Made by a program: the position numbers and the translations under genes. The notes under the pieces are model-generated. The model had not been told where the DNA came from. It searched no databases and saw nothing but the letters and a program-made list of their open reading frames with translations. Positions 1 to 5,010 of a stretch of DNA of 5,280 nucleotides are shown piece by piece. Source of the stretch: Oligoflexus sp. (GTDB taxonomy: Bacteria > Bdellovibrionota_B > Oligoflexia > Oligoflexales > Oligoflexaceae). Position 1 is the stretch's first letter, and every line of letters starts with the position of its first letter. Location: assembly GCA_030151925.1 (NCBI GenBank), contig JASLCY010000069.1, positions 1-5,280 of the forward strand. The letters run 5' to 3'.

Positions 1-541
1 TGCCGATATCGGACGTGAGGAAGGTCGGCATTTCCGCGAAGTTTTGGATCATGTGGCTGTTGTTGAATTCAGACGTGCGGCCGGTGTCGTCGAAGTAAGC
101 CGAGCCGGCTTTGATCTCGGTCTGGTAGCGACCGTCCGGGTTGTTGTGTTTGATCCAGTCCGGGAGGCGAAGCGGCTCTTTTTCGAACGCCGGATCGAGG
201 ATCCAGGGCACTTCGTTGCCGACTTTGAGGAGAGGGGCGACGTGGTAAGACCACTCGACGTCGGACGTCGGGTTCAAATCACCGTAGATATAGTGCGCCG
301 AGCTAGGGATGCCTTCAACGGCGAGTTCCATCGACATATAGAGGGAGCGAGCGTAGCAGCCGTCGACGATGTACGTAAAGGGGAGGTAGTCGATTCCTTG
401 AACGATTTTAAAGGCTTCTTCCGCCTGCTGTTCAGAGACGACCGCTTTGATGGTGCTGGACTGAGGAGCTACGGACTGGCCGCAGGCCGACAGGAACAGA
501 ACGCTGGCGGTGGCTGCAAAAAGACTGGATATCTTGAGCAT
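1..541 (-). CDS. Lipoprotein with protein-glutaminase-like (protein deamidase) domain, C-terminus cut by window edge
   Basis: The reading frame is open from the ATG at 541 to the left edge (180 residues, no stop), so the protein is partial. Residues 1-20 form a lipoprotein signal peptide: a Lys at position 3, a hydrophobic stretch, then lipobox LSAC with the lipidated Cys20 followed by Gly21. After a short linker (about 21-36) comes a domain resembling Chryseobacterium protein-glutaminase, a secreted enzyme that deamidates glutamine side chains in proteins. The likely nucleophile is Cys62 in PFTYIVDGCYARS, the likely base His100 in WSYHVAP, and the likely third residue Asp116 in WILDPAF. The spacings (38 and 16) are close to those I recall for the family triad, and the segment between them (YIYGDL) also fits. 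The Chryseobacterium enzyme has a long inhibitory propeptide, and there is no room for one here. An acctc block at 546-550 reads GAGGT on the coding strand as ribosome binding site, 4-5 bases before the ATG. The gene is divergent from the desaturase. Family assignment is by motif only and substrate is unknown. Confidence 0.72.
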   Translation of the reverse strand, partial: MLKISSLFAATASVLFLSACGQSVAPQSSTIKAVVSEQQAEEAFKIVQGIDYLPFTYIVDGCYARSLYMSMELAVEGIPSSAHYIYGDLNPTSDVEWSYHVAPLLKVGNEVPWILDPAFEKEPLRLPDWIKHNNPDGRYQTEIKAGSAYFDDTGRTSEFNNSHMIQNFAEMPTFLTSDIG

Positions 542-576
542 GATGACCTCAATGGCTGTGTGTAGGGCAAGGATTC

Positions 577-598
577 GCCGGGCACACAATGGCCCGGC
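577..598. repeat. Perfect 7-bp inverted repeat (hairpin or operator) upstream of the lipoprotein gene
   Basis: GCCGGGC at 577-583 and GCCCGGC at 592-598 are exact reverse complements separated by an 8-base loop. The element lies 36 bases upstream of the lipoprotein start, so it may form a hairpin in the 5' leader or serve as a palindromic protein site. No T-tract follows on either strand, so it is not an intrinsic terminator. No convincing promoter was found for the leftward gene in this region. Confidence 0.35.
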
Positions 599-701
599 CA
601 TCAGGCGATGTCCAGTCGAAAATAAGAAACTAAGGCCAGGAAAAAAGGGGACTTGAACCAGTTTTGCCCGGTTTTTTCGGTTTCCGGCCTTGTCCCGGGT
701 T

Positions 702-741
702 TTGTCACAACATCGTCACGACTGTAAAACAACGGTAAAAC
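702..741 (+). promoter_or_regulatory. Four phased direct repeats, candidate tandem PhoB/OmpR-family operator
   Basis: Heptamers TTGTCAC (702-708) and TCGTCAC (713-719) are spaced 11 bases start to start. CTGTAAA (722-728) and CGGTAAA (733-739) are also spaced 11 bases, and the two pairs are offset by 20 bases. Extended forms GTCAC (704 and 715) and GTAAAAC (724 and 735) are exact repeats. Two 7-bp direct repeats with 4-bp spacers is the architecture of Pho boxes (consensus half-site CTGTCAT) and of other winged-helix response regulator sites. The block ends 14 bases before the desaturase -35 box, an activator-like position. The repeats are visible; the regulator identity is inference, and in this divergent gap the site could also act on the leftward lipoprotein gene. 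Confidence 0.4.
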
Positions 742-754
742 CTGGCTCCAAGCC

Positions 755-784
755 TTGGGAACTGCAAGAGTTTCTGCCTATAAT
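755..784 (+). promoter_or_regulatory. Sigma70-type promoter of the desaturase gene
   Basis: TTGGGA at 755-760 (4 of 6 to the TTGACA consensus) and a perfect TATAAT at 779-784 are separated by 18 bases. Transcription would start near 790-792, giving a leader of about 35 bases that contains the AGGAG ribosome binding site. This is the best promoter match I see in the window. Confidence 0.62.
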
Positions 785-813
785 CGCCGATAGGGATTGA
801 GTGAACGGGGTTA

Positions 814-819
814 TAGGAG
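814..819 (+). promoter_or_regulatory. Ribosome binding site of the desaturase
   Basis: TAGGAG lies 6 bases before the ATG at 826, which fixes that start. No other in-frame start nearby has a comparable site. Confidence 0.7.
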
Positions 820-825
820 CGTCTT

Positions 826-1710
826 ATGCAGGCACAAACCAGAGCGGCTACGGCCCTTGAAATAAAGGTCAAAGGCAAGTTCGATTGGGCGGGATCCATC
901 CCTTTCGTCCTGATGCATATCATGGCGCTTGCCGCGTTCGCCTTCGACTTCAACATGACGATGTTCTGGCTGGTGCTCGGCAGCTACTACATCCGCATGG
1001 TAGGGGTGACGGCCGGTTATCATCGTTATTTCTCGCACCGCAGCTACAAGACTTCGCGTTTCTTTCAGTTCTGCCTCGCCTTCCTCGCCGAGACTTCGGC
1101 ACAAAAAGGCGTGCTCTGGTGGGCCGCGCATCACCGTCACCACCACAAATACTCGGATACCGAACAAGACCTGCACGCGCCTCATCAAGGCTTCTGGCAT
1201 TCGCAGGTCGGCTGGATCCTGCAAACCGATACGGTCGATACGAACTGGAAATACATTCAGGACTTCGCGAAGTTCCCTGAGCTGCGCTTTCTGAATAAAT
1301 ATTTCCTCCTGCCCCCTACCCTCTACGCCATCGCCCTTTTCGCGATCTGGGGCTGGTCGGGCCTGTTCTGGGGCTTCTTCTTCTCGACGATCCTCCTGTA
1401 CCACGGGACCTTCTTCATCAACTCGCTCACGCACGTCTTCGGCCGCATCCGCTACCGGTCGGGCGACAACAGCAAGAACAGCCTCCTCCTCGCGCTCATC
1501 ACCTGCGGCGAAGGATGGCACAATAACCACCATTACTTCCAGTCCACGGCCAACCAAGGCTGGTTCTGGTGGGAAATCGACCTGTCCTATTATGTCTTGA
1601 AAGTTCTGCAGGCGCTCGGCATAGTCTGGGACCTGAGGCTGCCTCCAGCCCATGTGAAGGCCAAGACCATCGCCGCTGAGAAGGCCAAGGCTGAAGCCGA
1701 GGCCGCATAG
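826..1710 (+). CDS. Integral-membrane fatty-acid/acyl-CoA desaturase (delta-9 type)
   Basis: This 294-residue protein should introduce a cis double bond into fatty acyl chains, using a di-iron centre and O2, at the cytoplasmic membrane. All three histidine boxes of the stearoyl-CoA desaturase family are present. Box I is HRYFSH (66-71); box II is HRHHH (103-107), followed by KYSDTEQDLH; box III is HNNHH (232-236), after GEGW. The auxiliary histidine of the NSLTH block (H203) is also conserved. Hydrophobic segments near 25-60, 75-98 and 160-200 fit the usual membrane-spanning hairpins. The tail (277-294) is rich in Lys, Ala and Glu. There is no fused cytochrome b5 or ferredoxin domain, so the electron donor must be encoded elsewhere. 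Residue 102, usually Asn or Asp in front of box II, is His here, creating an unusually His-dense patch. It has its own promoter and terminator, so it is probably mainly monocistronic. Regiospecificity and acyl carrier (CoA, ACP or phospholipid) cannot be told from sequence. Confidence 0.95.
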   Translation: MQAQTRAATALEIKVKGKFDWAGSIPFVLMHIMALAAFAFDFNMTMFWLVLGSYYIRMVGVTAGYHRYFSHRSYKTSRFFQFCLAFLAETSAQKGVLWWAAHHRHHHKYSDTEQDLHAPHQGFWHSQVGWILQTDTVDTNWKYIQDFAKFPELRFLNKYFLLPPTLYAIALFAIWGWSGLFWGFFFSTILLYHGTFFINSLTHVFGRIRYRSGDNSKNSLLLALITCGEGWHNNHHYFQSTANQGWFWWEIDLSYYVLKVLQALGIVWDLRLPPAHVKAKTIAAEKAKAEAEAA

Positions 1711-1734
1711 GCCGCGAACAAGCGCATTATGCAT

Positions 1735-1767
1735 AAAGGGAGACTCGACTCGAGGCCTCCCTTTTTT
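1735..1767 (+). terminator. Intrinsic terminator after the desaturase
   Basis: The outer stem AAAGGGAG (1735-1742) pairs with CTCCCTTT (1757-1764). Inside it CTCG (1744-1747) pairs with CGAG (1751-1754) around an ACT loop, leaving only a small internal bulge. A run of six T (1762-1767) follows on the plus strand. The T-run ends 13 bases before the next start codon. Confidence 0.85.
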
Positions 1768-1780
1768 AATTGGAATATCC

Positions 1781-2278
1781 GTGGAACTGACGACCCCTCG
1801 ATTGCTGATAAGACCCGTGAGGGAGCGTGCGCCCTATCTCGCCCTCATGGCGGAAAGCCATCGGCTTCTGGTGCCCGAAGTCTTCGATGAGTCGTCGCAA
1901 TTTCCCATCAGCCCCGATCAGGAGCTGCTCGAACTCGTCAGGCGCGGCGCGGGCGAACTCGTCGGCGGCCTGTCGTTGACGAGGCGGAGCGAGGGGCCGG
2001 ACCGCTACGAGGTCGGTTTTTGGGTGAATCCCCTCTTCGCGCGGCAGGGATTCGTGAGCGAGGCCGTCCAGGCCTTGGTGCAGAATCTCCTGCAGGAGCG
2101 TAAAGCGAGCAAGATCGAGATGCGCTGCGACACCCGGAATATCGCGAGCCAGAATCTGGCGATAAAGCTCGGCTTCCATCCCGAGGCGCTCTGGAGCGCG
2201 GCGGACGACCAGCAGAGCCCGGCGCGCCGCATCCTGACGTTCGCTCGCTACAATACGGAGAGCCCGCGCGATGAATGA
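1781..2278 (+). CDS. GNAT-family N-acetyltransferase, RimJ/RimL-like
   Basis: This 165-residue protein is predicted to transfer acetyl from acetyl-CoA to an amino group, cytoplasmic. The N-terminus (LTTPRLLIRPV, residues 3-13) is the first strand typical of the RimJ/RimL group that acetylates protein N-termini or small amines. YEVGFWVNPLFARQGFVSEA (76-95) is the central strand plus acetyl-CoA pyrophosphate loop, with RQGF..EA matching the usual Q/R-x-x-G pattern. NIASQNLAIKLGF (120-132) is the conserved motif-B helix with the Asn-x-x-Ser signature. The start is GTG at 1781. No strong ribosome binding site precedes it, only a weak GGA, but the family N-terminus supports this position. It lies 13 bases past the desaturase terminator and overlaps truC by 8 bases, so it is translated with that gene. 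Substrate cannot be assigned; the family is broad. Confidence 0.88.
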   Translation: MELTTPRLLIRPVRERAPYLALMAESHRLLVPEVFDESSQFPISPDQELLELVRRGAGELVGGLSLTRRSEGPDRYEVGFWVNPLFARQGFVSEAVQALVQNLLQERKASKIEMRCDTRNIASQNLAIKLGFHPEALWSAADDQQSPARRILTFARYNTESPRDE

Positions 2279-2960
2279 CGAAGGCGTACTTTACGAAGAC
2301 GAGGCGATCATTGCGATCAATAAACCCGCGCAGATCCTCGTGCATCGCAGCGCGATGACCTCGCGGCGCGAGCAGGCCCTGCTGCAGATCGTGCGGAATT
2401 ACGTCGGCGGCGCTCATGTCTACGCGGTCCACAGGCTCGATAGGGCGACCTCGGGCGTTTTGCTTTTCGCCAAATCCTCCGCGTTCGCGACCTTCCTCGC
2501 CGAGCAGTTCGCCCAGCGCCGGCCCACCAAGATCTACGAGGGCGTCGTTCGCGGCTGGCCGAGGATGGACCGCATCGATCATCCTCTGGTGAGCCTCGAG
2601 ACCGGCCTTGCGCAGGAGGCTTCGACCGAGCTGAAGATCCTCAGGACGCTGACTCTCGACAAACCCTGCGATCGTTATCCGCAGAGCCGCTACGCCTGGC
2701 TCGAGCTCAAACCGCTGACCGGGCGGCGGCACCAGCTGCGGCGGCACCTCAAGCATGCCGCCCATCCCCTGATCGGCGACACGACCTACGGCCACGGGCC
2801 TCACAATCGCCTCTTTCGCGACGAGTTCGATTGCGCGCGCCTGCTCCTGCATCATCGCGAGCTGACCTTCACCCATCCCCTGACCCAAAATAAGATGACC
2901 TTGCGCGCTCCGCACGACGGAGACTTCCGCAAGGTCATTGCTTTGTTCGGCGACGGTTGA
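2271..2960 (+). CDS. truC: tRNA pseudouridine(65) synthase TruC (RluA family)
   Basis: This 229-residue protein isomerises a specific uridine to pseudouridine, in E. coli U65 of certain tRNAs. The catalytic motif is HRLDRATSG (54-62), with nucleophilic Asp57. The N-terminal NKPAQILVHRS (17-27), the downstream KIYEGVVRGWP (87-97), the RYPQSRYAWLELKPLTGRRHQLRRHL block (135-160) and HPLIGDTTYGHGPHNR resemble E. coli TruC more than RluA, RluC or RluD. The LVHRS and HQLRRHL segments in particular are diagnostic. There is no S4 domain, as expected for TruC. Length is slightly below the E. coli enzyme (about 260). The start ATG at 2271 follows GGAG at 2257-2260 by 10 bases and overlaps the end of the GNAT gene by 8 bases, so the two are translationally coupled. 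It converges with the HAMP-protein gene, leaving a 9-base gap without an evident intrinsic terminator. Confidence 0.9.
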   Translation: MNDEGVLYEDEAIIAINKPAQILVHRSAMTSRREQALLQIVRNYVGGAHVYAVHRLDRATSGVLLFAKSSAFATFLAEQFAQRRPTKIYEGVVRGWPRMDRIDHPLVSLETGLAQEASTELKILRTLTLDKPCDRYPQSRYAWLELKPLTGRRHQLRRHLKHAAHPLIGDTTYGHGPHNRLFRDEFDCARLLLHHRELTFTHPLTQNKMTLRAPHDGDFRKVIALFGDG

Positions 2961-2969
2961 GAGGCCGCC

Positions 2970-3443
2970 TCAGGACTTCCGCATCTCTTTGTATTTCTCT
3001 TCGAGGAAGACCGAAACCTCGTTCAGGCGGACGGCGACTTCCTGGAAGGCGTCGTTCTTGCGAAGGCTCGTGCGATGGGAGTAGTCGCCGCGTTCGATCG
3101 CATCGAGGTGATTGCGGAAAGCCACGGTTGGACCGACCAGTCTATGGGTGTAGACGATCGAGACGCCGATGGTCGCCACCACGTAGGCGACGAGGCAGAC
3201 GTAAAGCCAGCTTTGGATGTTCGAGAGATGGTTGGCGACCGCGACCTGCACCTCGTCCTTGCCCGAGGCGAGCTGGAACACGAGATTGAAAATGCCGCCG
3301 AGGTTATCGTAGATGATCACCGCCATGATCAGGGCGAAGAGGAAAGTCGTGAGAATGCAGTAGAGGCCTATCTTGGTCTGCACCATCGGCTGGAGAAGGA
3401 GATTGGATAAACGGCGTTTCTTGATCTGACTCTCAGAGCTCAT
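2970..3443 (-). CDS. Small two-helix membrane protein ending in a HAMP domain, no output domain
   Basis: This gene encodes 157 residues from the ATG at 3443. It has a basic N-terminus (QIKKRR), a first membrane helix at about residues 25-45, and an extracytoplasmic loop of about 35 residues (46-79) including GKDEVQVAVANHL. A second helix spans about 80-100. A HAMP-like cytoplasmic coiled region (about 100-150) contains the conserved Pro105 in THRLVGPTVAF and the ERGDYSHR connector. HAMP domains normally relay signals to a kinase, cyclase or methyl-accepting domain; here the protein stops directly after it, so any output must come from a partner. The alternative start at 3458 overlaps the upstream stop as ATGA and adds five residues. 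I prefer 3443 because AAAGG (3451-3455) sits 7 bases before it. It is the last gene of a three-gene operon. Exact role unknown. Confidence 0.8.
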   Translation of the reverse strand: MSSESQIKKRRLSNLLLQPMVQTKIGLYCILTTFLFALIMAVIIYDNLGGIFNLVFQLASGKDEVQVAVANHLSNIQSWLYVCLVAYVVATIGVSIVYTHRLVGPTVAFRNHLDAIERGDYSHRTSLRKNDAFQEVAVRLNEVSVFLEEKYKEMRKS

Positions 3444-3454
3444 GCACTCGCCTT

Positions 3455-4381
3455 TCATTCAACGATAGTGAACTGGAACAGAAGATCGCCCGCGACGCTC
3501 TGCCGAAGAGGGAAAGTGAGCCCGCGGAGCTTGAGATCCATGCATTCCTGGAAACCGGGATCCGTGATGGTCGCCTCCCTCAGCTTGAGCGACTTGATAC
3601 CCTGGTTGTTTCCCGAATATACAAAAGAATACGCTAACTTTCCTTTCACGTCTCCCTGCTTTTCGAGGAGGTCGGTGTAACAGGAGCGGATATCCGCGTC
3701 GTTGGCCTCGAGAACCCGCGCGAGATCGGGCGCATAAGCATTCTGTCGATAGAGGTCTATTTTATACAACATCGAGATCCCGCGCGAGACCCGGATGACT
3801 TTTCTCAGGGCGCTGGGGTCCTGGGCGCTGGGGCCGCGATAGGTCTGGTAAAGGGTGCCGGTGAAGGCGTCGATCAAAGTTTGCACACTCCCCTTCCAGC
3901 CCGCTAACGATACATTCATGTGCCAGGGTTTGAGCAGCATGCTGAGCGTGCCCTCGGTCTTGCCGTAGATGAGGTACCAGCGGCCCATGGAGCTGAGCGA
4001 CTGCGGTTTCACGAGCAGGGGCTTGGCATAGGGGCCTTTGAAGACGCGGCGGCGGCCGCGCTCGTCGACGAGGCTCGCTTCGACGAGGTCGTAGACGTCC
4101 TCATGGATTTTCCAGTAGGTCTGCGGCGGCAGGCGGGGATCGCTGGTCTTGGCGTGAAAGTTATACCGGTAATGGTATTTCCGCCCTTGCAGGATGAAGG
4201 CGAAGGTATTGTCCCTGGGTTTGACGCTGGCGTCGATCACGGTGCCGTAGAACGTGACGAGGCCTTGATCGGCTTCGACGATCTCGCCCGACCAGATTTT
4301 CGGGATCGAAGCGGTCTGCGCCGCCAGCCGAGGTCCGGCCAGGAGCAGGGCGAGGAGCGGGAGGGCCGAGACTTTACGCAT
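3455..4381 (-). CDS. Exported protein with AgmX/PglI-type C-terminal domain
   Basis: This 308-residue protein has a Sec signal peptide at 1-21 (basic start, Leu/Ala core, LAA before Gln22), so it acts outside the cytoplasm. The central part (about 28-220) is beta-rich and I do not recognise it; WSGEIVEADQGLVTFYGTVID and GRWYLIYGKTEGTLSM are its clearest strands. The last 86 residues fit the tail seen in Myxococcus AgmX/PglI and many myxobacterial and related envelope proteins. They contain an IRSCYTDLLEK helix with Cys234, a G-x-x-x-G-x-L strand (GDVKGKLAYSF), and a second conserved Cys280 in FQECMDLKL followed by a LTFPL turn. The two cysteines probably form a disulfide, and the domain is related to TonB C-terminal folds. 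The start has AAGGGGA at 4386-4392, 4 bases upstream. It overlaps the upstream cyclo-ligase gene by 8 bases and nearly abuts the HAMP gene, which suggests coupled translation. Function unknown; an envelope role is inferred. Confidence 0.82.
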   Translation of the reverse strand: MRKVSALPLLALLLAGPRLAAQTASIPKIWSGEIVEADQGLVTFYGTVIDASVKPRDNTFAFILQGRKYHYRYNFHAKTSDPRLPPQTYWKIHEDVYDLVEASLVDERGRRRVFKGPYAKPLLVKPQSLSSMGRWYLIYGKTEGTLSMLLKPWHMNVSLAGWKGSVQTLIDAFTGTLYQTYRGPSAQDPSALRKVIRVSRGISMLYKIDLYRQNAYAPDLARVLEANDADIRSCYTDLLEKQGDVKGKLAYSFVYSGNNQGIKSLKLREATITDPGFQECMDLKLRGLTFPLRQSVAGDLLFQFTIVE

Positions 4382-4934
4382 GCGGTCCCCTTATCCGAAG
4401 GAAACCCGTTTCGGTTTGGATGAAGTCAACCGGGCGGTCGTGGCTCTCGCGCGGCAGCTCAGACTTGAGGAAAGTCGATCCGCACACGCCGAGAGCGGCG
4501 ACGCGGAGGCCGGACAGGAAGCGGTCGTAGAAGCCCTTCCCGTAGCCGAGGCGATAGCCGCGCACGTCATAGGCGAGGGCCGGGACGATCACCAGGGTCT
4601 GGGCGTCGGGAACCAGCGGCTCCCCTACCGGCTCGGGCTCGCTGAGGCCCCAGGTGTTGGTCTGATACTGGAGGCCGTGCGGGTAGAAGGTCATCGTCAA
4701 AGCCTTCACGTCGACCAGCGGAAAATAAAATCGCCGATCGGGCCAAAGGCCGAGCAGCGGCATGAGATCGACTTCGTTGCGGAAGCTCTTGTAGAGGGCT
4801 ATCTTCTGGAAGGAGGCCAGCGCGGGTTCGCGGGAAATACGCTCGCAGATCGTCCGGCTCACGGCGGCGAGCTCGGTCTCGGATAACGCGAGGCGCTGCT
4901 CAAGCAGGATCCGTCTCAGCTCTTTTTTATCCAC
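4374..4934 (-). CDS. ygfA: 5-formyltetrahydrofolate cyclo-ligase
   Basis: The product converts 5-formyl-tetrahydrofolate to 5,10-methenyl-tetrahydrofolate using ATP, recycling a stable folate by-product in the cytoplasm. From the GTG at 4934 it has 186 residues, the usual family length (about 180-200). Visible signatures are the N-terminal DKKELRRILLEQR, FRNEVD (about 51-56), the WGLSEPEP segment, and the diagnostic GYRLGYGKGFYDR loop (about 126-138) that binds phosphate and folate. The C-terminal HDRPVDFIQTE (about 165-175) is also typical. The frame also contains a TTG at 4955, which would add seven residues, but that codon lies at the end of a terminator T-tract with no ribosome binding site. 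GTG 4934 has GAGG (4940-4943) at 5 bases and begins exactly where family homology begins. It leads the operon with the AgmX-tail and HAMP genes, overlapping the former by 8 bases. The symbol follows the E. coli orthologue name. Confidence 0.9.
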   Translation of the reverse strand: MDKKELRRILLEQRLALSETELAAVSRTICERISREPALASFQKIALYKSFRNEVDLMPLLGLWPDRRFYFPLVDVKALTMTFYPHGLQYQTNTWGLSEPEPVGEPLVPDAQTLVIVPALAYDVRGYRLGYGKGFYDRFLSGLRVAALGVCGSTFLKSELPRESHDRPVDFIQTETGFLRIRGPHA

Positions 4935-4939
4935 TTCAG

Positions 4940-4943
4940 CCTC
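4940..4943 (-). promoter_or_regulatory. Ribosome binding site deciding the GTG start of the cyclo-ligase
   Basis: The plus-strand cctc reads GAGG on the coding strand, five bases before GTG 4934. The competing TTG at 4955 is preceded only by the T-run of a terminator. Confidence 0.5.
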
Positions 4944-4953
4944 AGCGATGTTC

Positions 4954-4984
4954 AAAAAAAAACGCTTCCCTCGAGGAAGCGTTT
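4954..4984 (-). terminator. Strong intrinsic terminator (leftward) after the Fn3-like gene
   Basis: AAACGCTTCC and GGAAGCGTTT (4984-4975 and 4969-4960 on the minus strand) form a perfect 10-bp stem around a five-base loop. A run of nine T on the minus strand (4962-4954) follows and partly closes the stem. It starts 26 bases beyond the stop codon of the upstream gene and ends 19 bases before the cyclo-ligase GTG. On the plus strand only three T follow, so the direction is leftward. Confidence 0.9.
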
Positions 4985-5010
4985 ACGGAATTTCTCGCGC
5001 GGAGACAAGC

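Noticed and set aside
44..565. Plus-strand open frame of 173 codons over the lipoprotein gene
   Set aside because: The opposite strand carries a lipobox, a ribosome binding site and a catalytic-motif pattern. The plus-strand product shows no motif and no ribosome binding site.
661..700. T-rich and CCGG-rich stretch as a terminator or small RNA
   Set aside because: The only pairings found are 4 bases long and the T-runs are not preceded by a stable stem; no promoter in front of it supports a separate RNA.
811..1734. Long minus-strand open frame (307 codons) opposite the desaturase
   Set aside because: It is antisense to a gene with intact histidine boxes, promoter and ribosome binding site. 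Its translation is rich in Arg, Glu and Val without any recognisable motif, as expected of a shadow frame in GC-rich DNA.
1938..2915. Minus-strand open frame of 325 codons opposite the GNAT gene and truC
   Set aside because: It spans two well-recognised plus-strand genes and their junction, has no family motif, and has an Arg/Ser/Pro-rich low-complexity C-terminus typical of a shadow.
2955..2975. GAGGC-C-GCCTC palindrome between the convergent truC and HAMP genes as a shared terminator
   Set aside because: The loop would be too small without losing stem pairs, and no T-tract follows on either strand.
4380..4886. Plus-strand open frame of 168 codons over the cyclo-ligase
   Set aside because: It is antisense to a clearly recognisable cyclo-ligase, and its translation is low in recognisable features.
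4935..4955. TTG at 4955 as start of the cyclo-ligase
   Set aside because: It lies at the end of the terminator T-tract with no ribosome binding site. GTG at 4934 has GAGG at 5 bases and matches the family N-terminus.
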